Assembly (NCBI GenBank): GCA_014529385.2 | Contig: CM043959.1 | Span: 8,273,526 to 8,337,525, forward strand | Reading direction: 5' to 3' | From: Adiantum capillus-veneris | Taxonomy: Eukaryota > Streptophyta > Polypodiopsida > Polypodiales > Pteridaceae | Length of the DNA stretch: 64,000 nt | Part shown: in pieces, positions 21,839 to 33,261 of the stretch | How the letters are laid out: each line of letters begins with the position of its first letter | Position numbering within the stretch: the stretch's first letter is position 1 | Made by a program: the position numbers and the translations under genes | Notes under the pieces: model-generated | Databases searched by the model: none | What the model was told of the DNA's origin: nothing | The model's input: the letters and a program-made list of their open reading frames with translations, nothing else

Positions 21839-22075
21839 GTGGTCCAAAGTGGAATTTGATGTTGCCGTTAATGGCATTGCCTGACAATTCTCGAGTTGGT
21901 GAGAGCTTAATCCTCCCAAAATCCACCCAAGAAGATAAAATTCATCATTGGTTACACCTTGAAGCTTATCTTCTTAGAATGGCTATTATTAGTACTTGGA
22001 AATTGGTGCTTCACTGCTTATGTGAAGTGCCAAGAATCTAAGACTACCATTACCTAGAGTCTACTTGGTAGAGAG
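21839..22075 (+). repeat. Repeat shared with 34318-34567
   Basis: Both copies run from a variant of tccaaagtggaatttgat to tacttggtagagagtaagag with about 85 percent identity by eye. Probably part of the 3' non-coding region or LTR of one gypsy family. Confidence 0.75.
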
Positions 22076-22273
22076 TAAGAGAAATCTACCAATCCCCTTC
22101 TTCCCTTTCCTATTATTTATTTCCTTCTTGCTCCCTTGTTTGCTTCCAATTACCATTTCCACCGTTAGCAACACTACCAAAGCAAATCTTGAGTTTATGG
22201 AGCTTAATCCTCACAAATTTTTCCAAGAGTGATAATCTCTTGATTATGCCTACAATTAGATATTCTCACTGGC

Positions 22274-22281
22274 TATAAATA
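22274..22281 (+). promoter_or_regulatory. TATA-box-like element, possibly an LTR promoter
   Basis: TATAAATA is followed about 30 bp later by a pyrimidine-rich stretch. Because it follows a retroelement repeat and precedes no open frame, it may be a retroelement promoter. Confidence 0.35.
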
Positions 22282-22366
22282 GATATGAGGCTCAATCTTC
22301 TCTGCTTGCTGCGGCCCTCGCCTCTCCTCGTCTCCTTTCCCTTGCTAACCTTTAAGCTCCCAATAA

Positions 22367-22369
<3 letters not shown>

Positions 22370-22398
<29 letters not shown>
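22370..22398. repeat. (GA)n microsatellite
   Basis: About 14 GA units. Confidence 0.9.
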
Positions 22399-22403
<5 letters not shown>

Positions 22404-22635
22404 TTGATTAAGAGACTTCTCCCTTGCTTTCATCCTTATGCTTGTTGAAAGGGAGATAGCGCTTCATCGCCTTAATTGCCTTCCGCATGCTTAGACACTC
22501 TCCTTTGAACCCCTTCCCCTTTTCCTCATACCCCTTGTGCTTCTCCCCCGATCCTCCTTGCCTACTCAAGAGAGAAAAAGAGACTAGCTCGGTCCTCCAT
22601 TGCAATGCCCTTATTAACCTTCTTTTGCTCGTCGA

Positions 22636-22772
<137 letters not shown>

Positions 22773-23399
22773 AGCGAAGTTCAATGCCAAGTATCCTCTT
22801 CCCTTCTCCATCTTCTTGTTCTTATATGGCTTGCCTCCCTTGCTCACCGAGGCCGAGAGAGATCTTGAGAGAGAGATCTTCCCTGTACGTGATTAAGAGC
22901 TTCTTCTTTTCCCCAGTGCTCTGACTCTGCTATGTTCGCTTATCTCTCTTTTTCCCTTCCCTTCGCACCTTATTCGGCTTTGTTTTCTTTCCCTTCTACC
23001 ACTTATCTCCTCTTTTTAATAAATAAAAACCTTCCTCCTAAGCAGCAACAGTGCCGTCGTTGCTAGGGGCACATGAAACTCATTGATGATGTGGCATGCC
23101 GTTTTTTGGACAACACAAAAATTGTCGATTGTGGTACCGAATATGAGCACCTTGGCTAGTGGGTGAGTTTTCCCTTCACGCTTGAGCTCATCCGAGCTAT
23201 GAACGGCTTAGCGCGAGTCCTCCTCTCTCCTCCCTCGCTACGTCACTACCTACACCATCTTCCCTTTTATTTTCCCCTTCACACTCTCATTAACCCCTTT
23301 TTTTTAATTCGCATGGGCGGCCTCGATGGCGTTGTGCAGCCATAGCATCTTGGGTGGGTGGCCCTCAAAGGGCACCCAAGTTGGCATGCATAATGACCA
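22773..23399. other. CT-rich sequence, no gene recognised
   Basis: The flanks of the GA array are CT-rich. Short frames (23163-23345) show no motif. Confidence 0.4.
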
Positions 23400-23660
23400 G
23401 ATCACTATCTAGCTCCGCATTTAGCATGCACATCGACCAAGGAACTGTTGAGAACAACATTCAGGCAATCTCCTTTCTTGTGCACCCGATAAAAATAACC
23501 TAGCGCTCCTTTGCCACAACCATTTTTGGACATATCTAATGGCTTTTTGAACCGGAATCTCATGAAGAACTTTATGTGCTTTTATAACGGCACCACATTT
23601 GGTACATGCATCGGCCAAAACATTACGAAGCTTCCATAAATTTTGACCAAAGAAGCGTTG
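23400..23660 (-). pseudogene. PPR fragment
   Basis: The minus strand reads L-A-D-A-C-T-K-C-G-A-V-I-K-A-H-K-V-L followed by E-I-P-V-Q, a variant of the PPR helix V-D-M-Y-A-K-C-G-A ... A-x-x-V-F-D-E-L-P-V-R. The reading frame changes on either side. A dispersed remnant like those at 1.2 and 6.1 kb. Confidence 0.45.
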
Positions 23661-24359
23661 AGCTCCATTTTTGCTTACTAAGCATACCTAGCTACCAATG
23701 CGCTGCAAGTGATGACATTTTGGAAAAGCTTCTCCTTGAGCACTTATTTTACTGCCTTCTGAAACCTGGCTGAAGCTCAAAACTCCTAGATGGAACAATG
23801 ACCGAGGCGACCAAAGTGGTACGGAACTAGCCTTGGGTGGAATTTAGACTCACAATATCTCGAGAACCAGAACTTTGATTGTTGCTGATTGGAAAAGACC
23901 AACGTGATCCACAAGTCGAGCACTTCAAGCCCATTCATTCACTTCCTCCCTGATCCCTCATTTGTAGTTGTCTAATCTGGTACAAATCTGCAATCGTCTC
24001 AAACTTCAAACTGCCATAACTTTCTCGCCGTAGCTCCAATTGATGATCCATAAAGATGAGCCATAGAGCACTTCAAGCACTTAGTTCTAGTCCATAAAAT
24101 CACATTGCTTATCACTTTAGATATACCATATTTTATCATTAAAAACATAAGTGTTGGCCCCTTAAAGACGCATCTGGCATACATTTAGCATTAAACTTGG
24201 CCTGTTAACAAGACCTGATCACTACTTAATAAATGTGTAGGCTTGAAAGAAGATTAGCATGCATTTCTTTGCTCTTTTCCCATCATGGAAGTGGAGTGGC
24301 ATGACATCCACCCCCTTTGAGCCCGTGCATCCTCTTGCATGTGCCAATAGTCTTTCCTT
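23661..24359. other. No feature recognised
   Basis: About 700 bases. A 61-codon minus frame at 23999-24184 has no recognisable motif. Confidence 0.45.
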
Positions 24360-25900
24360 TTAATTTGCATCATCAAAAGCTTCATTAGACACATCGTTCG
24401 ATGCATACATATCATCATTATCCCTTGGCTGTTGATCTAATATTTGATCCTCATAATTAAATGCACCTTCCCGTTTTTGGAACAGTTTAATCCTTTTTCG
24501 TGCAATAGGCGCTCTAATATCAGTGCCATCGAGCTCACATAATCTATATGTTGCATTTTCATAAACACGAAGTAGAACATATGGTCCAAACCACCACTTG
24601 ACCATCTTTCACATACCAAAGTATTAGTTTTCCAAGCTACCATCATAAATGAGTACCCAATCTCCATGTTTGATAGCATATGTCTTTAGTCTATGCTTCT
24701 CATCGAATGCTGCTTTATTCCTCAACCTTGCCTCCTTGAGACTTTCTTTGGCTTGCTCAAAATCTTCCTGACGCCTCTCAAGTTGGAAAATACATTAAAA
24801 AATTATATCTACTTCCCATGGCTTCGTAGTCCAAGACATAACTGCCTCCTCTATAGGCATAATGGGTTTCTGTCCATGCATCAGTTCAAATGGCATATAA
24901 CCTATAACTGAACTATGCATCGTGCGATCAACCCATAAAGCAAAAGGTAGCAGCTTAGGCCAATCACCAATATATCATTGGCATTCTTTTGCTAAAGCCT
25001 TAACAATAGGCGGATGTCCTCTTTCACTTTTTCCATTACCTTCTGGATTGTATGCCATAGTAAGAGCCAATTTGATGCCCAAACAAGCAATGAACTCATG
25101 AGCTTCATCTACATCCAACTCTCCTTTGTTAGTAGTGAGTTATTCTCTAGCAATAACAATACACCTCATTTGCCAGACACCCACTGTCATTGTAATCAAA
25201 TCTACTACCCACTTATAATGCATAGCTAGTAGATAAGTAGAATGTAATCCATCACGATGGTGTAAATTAGAATATTGATGGCATACTAAGAAAGTCTCCA
25301 AAAATTGAGAAACATCTTTGTACATTTGCTTCCACCAGTAACGGTCCTTAATTCTAACAAAAGTTTCACACACCCTTTGTGTCCAGCCCGTAAGCTTCAT
25401 GAAAATCTTTAATCACCTGTTTTTAAGTTGCTTTATCTCAAACAACCCGTGTGGTACCCCTCTTTAATGCTTTGGTTTCTTCTAACGATGACTATCCTTT
25501 AAAAAGTAGCCTTAAGCCTTTTTCCTTATCCTCTTGTACTCTTTATCACTCCATCCCTCTTTCCTAGTAAGAATATTGATGTAACGGCCTATCAACAACC
25601 ATTATCCATCATACATATCTTCAAAAAATACTTCAAAAACAAGAGCATGAGTACCACAACTTGCATGTAAATGAGAAGAGGTATAGAACTTTAAGCCCAC
25701 ATCATCATTAGTGGTAAGCATCTCCTCTTCATCTTCATATCTGGCCCTTGACAACATATCTGCTACAGGATTATCTCTACCTACAATGTGACAAAGCTTA
25801 GGGTTAAGAGATTTAATAAAGTCTATCCATCGCAGCATTGCAATGTGCAGAGTAGTGCAATTTTCTATCATCCCTATCAATGGTAATCAATCTGTATCTA
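24360..25900 (-). mobile_element. Truncated gypsy element B: RNase H, integrase, C-terminal region
   Basis: The minus strand reads, in order: RNase H end (25880-25602, with H-I-V-G-R-D-N-P-V-A-D-M-L-S-R-A); the integrase zinc finger with Y-W-W-K-Q-M-Y-K-D-V and C-H-Q-Y-S-N-L (25400-25140); decayed integrase core (about 25140-24620); and the C-terminal W-F-G-P-Y-V and E-L-D-G-T with I-A-R-K-R-I-K (24605-24360). Many stops and frameshifts. It belongs to a different gypsy lineage from element A. No LTR found. Confidence 0.75.
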
Positions 25901-25958
25901 CCACAACTCAAGCACCTTCTACTGTCAATGTTCCGTCATCTTTCAACTTAGAGTTGTC

Positions 25959-26372
25959 CTATAAAACATGATGCACATTAGGAACATACTTTTTCAATAA
26001 ACTCACATGAAATACAGGATGCACTTTAACATGAGAAGGTAATTCCAATTTGTAAGCTAATGAACCAATGCGCTTCAAAATTTTAAATGGCCCAACAAAT
26101 CGTGGAGACAATCTTCTATCCTTTCCAAGAATCAAATGAGACTTCTCAGGACTGACCTTTAAGAATACCATATCACCAGTTTCATACTCCACAACACGAT
26201 GTTTCTTGTCATAATACAATTTATGTCTCTATTGAGCTTCTCTAATATTCCCCCTGATTTTGGCCAACTTGCTATCCATTTTCTCAAGCATCTCACGTGA
26301 CAGTTCTACCTTATTCCTCGAGTTAAGAAAATTAATAGGTGTGGGACAGTTGTAGCCATACAGTGCCTCAAA
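25959..26372 (-). pseudogene. Gypsy A integrase C-terminal region
   Basis: Reads F-E-A-L-Y-G-Y, then K-L-Y-Y-D-K-K-H-R and G-D-M-V-F-L-K-V, then R-F-V-G-P-F-K-I-L-K-R-I-G and H-P-V-F-H-V-S-L-L-K-K-Y-V-P. This is the usual G-P-Y/F module after the integrase core. In-frame TAG codons lie at 26373-26375, 26229-26231 and 25959-25961; family sequence continues beyond the last one to about 25920. Confidence 0.8.
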
Positions 26373-27758
26373 CTAAGTCATCCTAATAGATAAATGATAT
26401 GAACTGTTATATGCAAATTCAACCAAAGGCAGATATTCATTCCAATTAGATTGGTTTTCATTGACATACATTCGTAACATATCTTCTAAAATACGATTCA
26501 CTCTCTCCGTTTCCTCATCAATTTGAGGATGAAAAGCAGTAGACATGCGTAACTGGGTACCTATAGAGTCAAAAGTCGCTCTCCAGAAATGAGAAGTGAA
26601 CTTAGGATCTCTGTCAGACACTATACTCTTGGGCATGCCATGCAAACGAAATATCTCTTTCACAAACAAGCATGCAATGGTCAATGTAGTATCAATTATT
26701 TTTACATGAAAGAAGTGAGCTTGTTTTGTGAGTCTATCTACCACCACAAAGATCGAATCATACCCTCCACGAGTAGTAGGAAGTCTAATGATAATGTCCA
26801 TGGATGTGGACTCCCACTTCTGTAAAGGAATGTCTAAGGGTTGAAGGTCACCAGGCATCCTCTTATGTTCAATCTTAACTTGTTGACATTGAAAGCACTC
26901 ATGCACATAATTCTTAACATCCAATTTCATACACGGCCAAAAGAATGAACTTTTAATCTTTTCATATGTCTTATTCAGTCCAGGATGACCAGAAAAATGT
27001 GAATTATGACACTCATGCAAAATTTGGCTCTTAAAAGCAGAATTTGTAGGAATACACAAGCAGTCATAATAATACAGATTTCCATTATACAAGTGATATC
27101 TGTTCTCATACATCTCACCAATATTTTCACGCAAGAATTTCAAAATAGGAATATAAAAAGAATCATTTTCAACTTCAGCATGTATATAGTCAATCAAATT
27201 AGATCGCACAACAGTCAACAAATTACACATAGGCCTACGACTCAATGCATCTGCAACTTTATTTTCTTTTCCACACAAATACTTCAAATCAAAGTCATAC
27301 TCAACCAGCAATTCAATCCATATTCTTTGTCTGTTATTTAATAATGGCTGAGTGAAAATATACTTTAAATTTTGATGATCAGTACGCAATTCAAATTTTA
27401 CACCAAGCAAAAGATGATGCCAATGCTTCAACGCATGAACAACAGCAAGCAATTCTATATCATGTGTTGCATAGTTCAATTCATGTTGTCTTAATTTCCT
27501 AGACTCATATGCAACCACTCTTCCTTCTTGTGTCAAAACACAACCTAATTGTTCACCACTAGCGTCACAGGACACAACAAATGGTTTGCCCATCTAAGGA
27601 ACTTTTAAAACACAATTTTCCGCTATTTTAGCCTTCAAGGTCTCGATCAAAAGCAGTCTCACAGCTAGAAGTCCACACAAAAACCTTGTCTTTCTTGGTC
27701 AATAATTTCAAAGGACTTGCTATCTTAGAGAAATCTTTAATGTGTGCTCTCTCATATT
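26373..27758 (-). pseudogene. Gypsy A RNase H and integrase
   Basis: The frame 27593-26373 (406 codons) opens with M-G-K-P-F-V-V-S-C-D-A-S-G, the RNase H start, and continues with E-L-L-A-V-V-H-A-L-K-H-W and V-A-D-A-L-S-R-R. The integrase zinc finger (H-N-S-H-F-S-G-H-P-G ... C-F-Q-C) and core follow, with catalytic Asp in S-M-D-I-I, Asp in V-S-D-R-D-P-K-F and Glu near D-E-E-T-E-R. All three acidic residues are present, so this part is surprisingly intact. Upstream (27594-27758) the connection domain (D-F-S-K-I-A-S-P-L-K) is frameshifted. The nested element begins at 27759. Confidence 0.88.
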
Positions 27759-27900
27759 TGTTGAGCTTATATGTGAAGCTACTCAATATATGGCTTCTCT
27801 ATATATGGCACCCAGGTCCCCTCTATATATACATCATCTCATGTGTATATTCTACACACTTTGGGGTTCTACTTCTGTGTTCTCTCCTTCTCTCTCAACA
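27759..27900 (+). repeat. 5' LTR of the non-autonomous element
   Basis: 142 bp, with repeated TATATATGGC and TATATATAC motifs that could serve as promoter. Confidence 0.93.
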
Positions 27901-27914
27901 TGGTATCAGAGTAG
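27901..27914 (+). other. Primer-binding site of the non-autonomous element
   Basis: tggtatcagagtag abuts the LTR; one base differs from the copia site at 13314. Confidence 0.9.
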
Positions 27915-27934
27915 TACGTTTTTGTTTTCGATTT

Positions 27935-28990
27935 TTCTCCTAATCAAAATCGATTTTGCAAAAACTACCCGCGTAAGGGATCGGAATCGATGTGGTCTAC
28001 AACTTTGCAGAAGGAAGTTTCTTCAAATTCTGCACCGATTTTGAGTTATCGTTCACGGACTGCGTACATACTTGAAAAACAGCTTCCGCGTTTTGTTTTT
28101 TATTTTTCTGCTAATTGGAAACGATTTTGCAAGAACTACCCATCATAAAGACCGGAATCGATGTGGTTTACAACTTTGCAGAAGGAAGTTTCTTCAAATT
28201 CTGCACCGATTTGGAGTTATCGTTCGCGGACTGCCGTACATACCTGAAAAGCAACTTCCGCTTTTTGTTTTTGATTTTTCTGCTAATTAGAAACGATTTT
28301 GTAGAAACTACCCGCCAAAGAGACCGGAATCGATGTGGTCTACAACTTTGCAGAAGGAAGTGTTTTCAAATTCTACACTGATTTTGAGTTATCGTTCGCG
28401 GACTGCGTACATACCTGAAAAGCAACTTCTGTTTTTTGTTTTTGATTTTTCTGCTAATTGAAAACGATTTTGCAGAAACTACCTGCGTAAGAGACCGGAA
28501 TCGATGTGTTCTACAACTTTGCAGAAGAAAGTGTTTTCAAATTCTGCACCGATTTTGAGTTATCGTTCACGGATGCGTACATACCTGAAAAGCAATTTTT
28601 GCTTTTTGTTTTTGATTTTTGTGCTTATTGAAAACGATTTTGCAGAAACTACCCGCGTGAGAGACCGGAATCGATGTGGTCTACAACTTTGTATAAGAAA
28701 GTGTTTTCAAATTCTGCACAGATTTTGAGTTATCGTTCGCGGACTGCGTACATACTTAAAAAGCAATTTTCGTTTTTTTTTAATTTTTCTGCTTATTGAA
28801 AACGATTTTGCAGAAACTACCCGCGTGAGAGACCGGAATCGATGTGTTCTACAACTTTGCAGAAGAAACCACCGGCGATGGGGATTGGAATCGATGTGGT
28901 CTGTAACTTTGCAGAAGAAAGTTTCTCTAAATTCTGCACGAATTTTGGGTTATCGTCTCGGACTGCGAATATGTTTGAAAATCAAAATTT
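27935..28990 (+). repeat. 171-bp tandem repeat array inside the non-autonomous element
   Basis: The landmark ggaatcgatgtgg recurs near 27987, 28158, 28330, 28501, 28671 and 28840 (spacing 169-172 bp), with a final partial unit near 28890. Each unit also holds gagttatcgttc and aactttgcagaag. The open frames seen across it are repeats of one peptide and not genes. Confidence 0.9.
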
Positions 28991-29261
28991 TACTTTTTGC
29001 TTTTGATTTTTCTCATAATTTAAAACTTCTCAATTATATTTTTCTTCATCAATCATATATTTGTTACTGACGTAACTTTGCTGCAGAAGCCAGTTACACA
29101 TCGTTCCGATTCAGTCGAGCCGTTGATGATCGTCCAAATTCTATCGAGCTACTGTTGGTACATGATCTTTTGTTATATGATATACTCGTTCATTGATTTT
29201 CGTATAATTATTCTTTTAGAGATATAGTTTACGTCGTTTTATTGATAATTTCTCATTGATA

Positions 29262-29690
29262 CCATAGTGATTTTGATGGTACCATGATGATGTTTTGTTA
29301 ATACTTTGGTCATGGTGATTTTCGTTGATACCATGATGATATGTCATTGATACCATGGTTATTCTCGGTGGTGCCATAATGATATTTCGTTGATACCATG
29401 GTTATTCTCGGTGATTCCATGATGATATTTCGTTGATTCCATGGTGATTTTTGTTGATACCATGATGATGTTTTGTTGATACCATGGTTATTCTCGGTGA
29501 TACCATGATGTTGTTTCGTTGATACCATGGTTATTCTCGGTGATGCCATGATGATGTTTCGTTGATACCATGGTTATTCTCGATGATGCCATGATGTTGT
29601 TTCGTTGATACAATGATTATTCTCGGTGATATCATGATGCTTTTCGTTGATACCATGATCATTTATTCATTTTTATTGATATAATGATGA
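29262..29690 (+). repeat. About 43-bp minisatellite with CCATGATG and CCATGGTTATT motifs
   Basis: Around ten imperfect units of the form gataccatggttattctcgg plus gatgccatgatgatgtttcg. The same core words form the satellite at 52.9-54.7 kb. Confidence 0.85.
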
Positions 29691-30302
29691 TATTTTGTTA
29701 ATACTTTGATGGTATTCATTGATCACTACATTGATAAATATTGTTTTATGTAGTATATACATATATCATTTGTATCACGTAATCACACATTTTGTACTTT
29801 TACGTTTATACTTTATGTACCATATGTTGTCGTGCGTATATATATCGTCAAAAGAGTGGCGTCGCGAACCATCTCTTATGGCATTGTGAACGTAATTATT
29901 TCATTAACGATGCTAATAATTTTCATGACATGTTTTTTTTTGGAGTCTATGATCTATGTAGGATTGATCAAAGAATTGATTTTATGAAGACAAACTTGGT
30001 AACAATAAAAGATTTATGAAGATATGTTTGGTGATGCCATATTGATGACAGCATGAAGACATGTTTGGTGATGCGATATTGATGACAAGCTACACAGCAA
30101 ATTCACGGAGACACTTTTGATTACAAGCTAATCGATAGCTTTTACACCTCTTTATTGAACCTTTGTATTCATTATTGTATTTGATAGGATAGGAGTAATG
30201 TAACTCCTCATAAAACATTCATTGTAAAAGGAGTGATGTAGCTCCTTGTAAACATTTGTATATTCAATGATTTTTATAATATAACGGTGGGTGTATATAG
30301 AG

Positions 30303-30372
30303 CTGTGGGTTTTTTCCTTGATCCCCCAAGGGTTTTTTCATCCACAGTTAGGGACCCTTATTTGAGCGGGGG
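30303..30372 (+). other. Conserved pre-LTR module and polypurine tract
   Basis: Contains the stem CCTTG/CAAGG (30316-30320 and 30327-30331), ggttttttcatcc, and the polypurine tract ending at 30372. Closely matches 18501-18571 of the copia element. Confidence 0.85.
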
Positions 30373-30514
30373 TGTTGAGCTTATATGTGAAGCTACTCAA
30401 TATATGGCTTCTCTATATATGGCACCCAAGTCCCCTCTATATATACATCATCTCATGTGTATAGTCTACACACTTTGGGGTTCTACTTCTGTGTTCTCTC
30501 CTTCTCTCTCAACA
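30373..30514 (+). repeat. 3' LTR of the non-autonomous element
   Basis: 142 bp; 140 of 142 positions match the 5' LTR. Confidence 0.93.
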
Positions 30515-30519
30515 ATATT

Positions 30520-31440
30520 GTGCTAGACCCATAAAGCTTCTTACATCCCTTCATGACTTAGGTGTTGGCCACTCCACAATAGTCTTAACTTTATCAAGAT
30601 CAATGTGAATCCGCTCTTTAGAAATCACTCTTCCCAAATACACAATTTGATCCTTTGCAAAAGAACACTTATTTGCTTTGACATACAATTTATGTTCACG
30701 CAAAACTTCAAATGTTTTCTTTGAATGCAATGCATAATCTTCTTCATTCTTAGAATAAACAAAAATATCATTCAAGAATACCAGAATAAAGTCATCAAGA
30801 TACGGGTGAAAAATAATATTCATTAATCACCTGAAAGTTGTGGTGCATTAGTCAAACTAGAAGCAAGAACTGTAAATTCATAATGCCCATAATGTACACG
30901 AAAAGCAGTCTTTGGAATGTCCCCAGCCTTAATGCGGATTTGATGGTAGCCAGAACGAAGGTCATTCTTCGAAAATATTGTGGCACCACTCAATTGGCTA
31001 AGCAATTCATCTATGTGAGAAGGAGGATATTTGTTCTTAATGGTATGTTTGTTTAATCCCCTATAGTCAATGCATAACCTATATGTACCATCCTTTTTCT
31101 TTTGGAAAAACACAGGACTACCCCAAGGAGATACACTAGGTTTAATGAAACCCTTTTTCAAAAGATCATCAAGTTGTATCTTGAGCTCTTTAAGCTCATC
31201 AATATTGAACCTGTATGGAGCCCTTGAATAAGGTGTTGCTCATGGATATAGATCTATGGCATGATCTACCGCTCTAGGCGGAGGCATACCAGGAAGATCG
31301 TCCGGAAACACATCCTTAAATTCTTGTAAGAGATCCTCTACAAATTCTGGATTTGTCTCTTTCTGTTTATCCCCAGATTCTTCTTTAATCTCATTAGGAA
31401 ACACAAGAAACGTCTCACACCCTTGTCTCACCCCCCTCAA
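30520..31440 (-). pseudogene. Gypsy A reverse transcriptase
   Basis: The lead-in reads F-K-D-V-F-P-D-D-L-P-G-M-P-P-P-R (31440-31240). A TGA follows at 31240-31242, then R-A-P-Y-R, then [16 protein letters not shown] and [15 protein letters not shown] (31161-30823), and F-L-N-D-I-F-V-Y-S (30823-30551). The catalytic box should be x-D-D; here the first Asp is Asn, so the enzyme would be dead even without the stops. The nested element is inserted just downstream at 30514. Confidence 0.85.
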
Positions 31441-31530
31441 GAGGAAATCAGAAGTGATTTAGTATCTCTCTCCTCAACTTTAATCGCATGACCATCTCTA
31501 TTTTTAAAAACCAATTCACCCTTCTCACAA

Positions 31531-32060
31531 TCAATCAATCAATCCATGCTTCACAGCAAACCAATCCATTCCTAGAATTACATCCCGTTCACCCATGCCC
31601 ATAATATAAAATTCTTTCGAATGTTTCTCTTTGTTCAGCAACAAAGGTAAGTTTTGAATATGACCCTGTGTATAATTTTTCTTCCCATTAGCCAATTCTA
31701 CAGGTCTCCTAAGGTGAGAATCAGAATTCAATTTCAAAGTCTGCGCAAGCTTATTAGACATAAAACAATGTGCGCGTACTACCTGAATCAATGAGAAAAT
31801 TCACAATTTCAGTTCCTATCTCACCCCGAACTCTTATAACAGATGCCTTTAAATGATTCACAGACGTTGTCATACATTTCATAGGAATTTTAGAGCACTT
31901 ACCTTCCTCGCTCACTTCCTCAATCGTAGTGTCCATCGCATTCATATTGGCTTCCATTCGTGCAAGAACTGCCTTATTGATCTCCTTATTTGGACATTCG
32001 AGCGTCTTGTGACCTTGCTCACCGCAACGGAAACACAACTCAAAATTCCTTGCTCGTTCT
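31531..32060 (-). pseudogene. Gypsy A zinc knuckle and aspartic protease
   Basis: C-F-R-C-G-E-Q-G-H-K-T-L-E-C near 32038 is an intact CCHC knuckle (end of Gag). The protease motif F-L-I-D-S-G-S-T follows near 31800, then a frameshift, then M-S-N-K-L-A-Q-T and D-V-I-L-G-M-D-W-F near 31570. The downstream part breaks in a run of repeated ATTG units near 31535, probably replication slippage. Confidence 0.82.
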
Positions 32061-32125
32061 AGAAAAGCAGGATCATGTTGCCACCGTAGCGGTGGTCGTT
32101 TTCTTTGATTCTCATTTGCATCATT

Positions 32126-33244
32126 CTAACCCGAATTTTGATTGCGGTTGTTTAGAGCATTCTGATTTGTACTCTGATTTAGATTGAAATTCTGATTCTG
32201 ATTTGAAAAATTACTAGGTTATCTTCTCTAATTATTTGTAAAATTCCTTCGAGAAAATTCAGCATTTGTTTGAAAAGGCCTATTCTGCATTCTATGCCCG
32301 GTAGATATAATTCTGCTTGGAGTAGGGTTGCGGGTCTCATACTTCACCTTCTTCTCATAATTTTCGGCCTTCACAATAGCATCCAGAAAATCGGTAGCTC
32401 CCGCACCCTTTACTTGATAGTACAGATCTTTACGCAGCCCTTCGATAGATTTGTTTGTCAACGCCTCTCCTTCAACTTTAGGTGCATACTTGTGAAGTCG
32501 CATAAACTTCTCCTTATACTCATGTACAATAAGACTTCGTTCGTCCTCAGGTTGCTGCTGAAACTTGTAAAACTCCATCTTTTTATCCATTTCATAGTGT
32601 GGAGAACAATATATTTTATACGCTTGCATTTTGAATTCCTCCCAAGTGATTGAAGTAATCTTTGTTCGTTGTTTAAGGTAAGCTTTCCAACAAAGCTTTG
32701 TGGTTTGTCGAAGATGAACAATTGCAACCTTTGCTTTTGCTTCTTCAGAGAACTTCTTCAATGCAAAATAATCTTCTAACTCTTCAATCCATGCTTCAAG
32801 ATCTTCGCTAGTTTTCTCGATGCCATTAAACTTGTTAATCTTTGCCTTCTTGAAGACTTGGCGCAAAGCTACCTTTTCAGAATCTTCATCTGTATCTTCG
32901 TCGTCACGTCTCCTTCTTCGTTCTCTCCTTTCATTAGTTTCAGCTTCACCGTCATCCCGTTCTCTTTCATGTTGACGACCTCTACGTCCACCACCACCGT
33001 TCCCACCATCACCACTATCACCACCACCAGGTGCCCCAACGCCGCCACGATGATTATTGTTTTCTAGTGGAATAGCATGGTTTTCGCCTTCATGTTCGCC
33101 ATGAAGGTCCATATAAATAACATGATCTCGTGCTACTTTGCCCCGCAGAGCCTCAGCACGCTCGCGATTTGCAATTTCGAGATCTTCTCATAGTCGCCGA
33201 ATCAGGTCTTCTTGCTCCTTCATCTTTCTCTCGTATCCGTCCAT
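32126..33244 (-). pseudogene. Gypsy A gag
   Basis: Starts at the ATG at 33244, 18 bases after the primer-binding site. An N-terminal coiled-coil-like segment (E-R-K-M-K-E-Q-E-D-L-I-R-R-L) is cut by a TGA at 33188-33190. A Gly-, Arg- and acid-rich linker follows (about 33050-32870), then the capsid-like retrotransposon gag domain with F-N-G-I-E-K-T-S-E-D-L-E-A-W and T-W-E-E-F-K. The tail is Asn- and Gln-rich with TAG and TAA codons near 32225 and a TAG at 32126-32128. Gag would form the particle core. Confidence 0.85.
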
Positions 33245-33261
33245 GTCCAAAATCAACCGCT

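Larger units (their letters stand above)
12359..22075 (+). mobile_element. Decayed plus-strand Ty3/gypsy retrotransposon, heavily interrupted
   Basis: The ordered remains gag (18.7-19.7 kb), protease (20.07-20.4 kb) and RT (20.68-20.92 kb) lie on the plus strand. The RT/RNase H continuation is inverted at 20.92-21.84 kb, and a non-coding 3' part follows. A copia element (13171-18714) separates the proposed leader from the rest, and a MITE splits the protease. The left limit rests on a weak primer-binding site and the right limit on a repeat shared with 34.3-34.6 kb. Integrase is absent. Confidence 0.5.
27759..30514 (+). mobile_element. Non-autonomous LTR retrotransposon, 2756 bp, nested in gypsy A
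   Basis: Two 142-bp LTRs (27759-27900 and 30373-30514) begin TGTTG, end CAACA and differ at two positions. ATATT flanks both sides (27754-27758 and 30515-30519), a perfect 5-bp target duplication. A primer-binding site (tggtatcagag) follows the 5' LTR and the polypurine tract tttgagcggggg precedes the 3' LTR. There is no gag, protease, RT or integrase inside, only two tandem arrays and AT-rich DNA. The last 70 bp before the 3' LTR match the copia element at 18.5 kb, so proteins of that family are the likely mobiliser. Length is between TRIM and LARD classes. Confidence 0.93.

Noticed and set aside
27935..28990. Regularly spaced repeats as a possible CRISPR array
   Set aside because: Units are 171 bp, contiguous and degenerate with no unique spacers, and lie inside a plant LTR element.
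29310..29549. Repetitive His/Asn/Gly peptide frame on the minus strand
   Set aside because: It follows the 43-bp minisatellite; frames persist because the unit lacks stops, not because of coding constraint.
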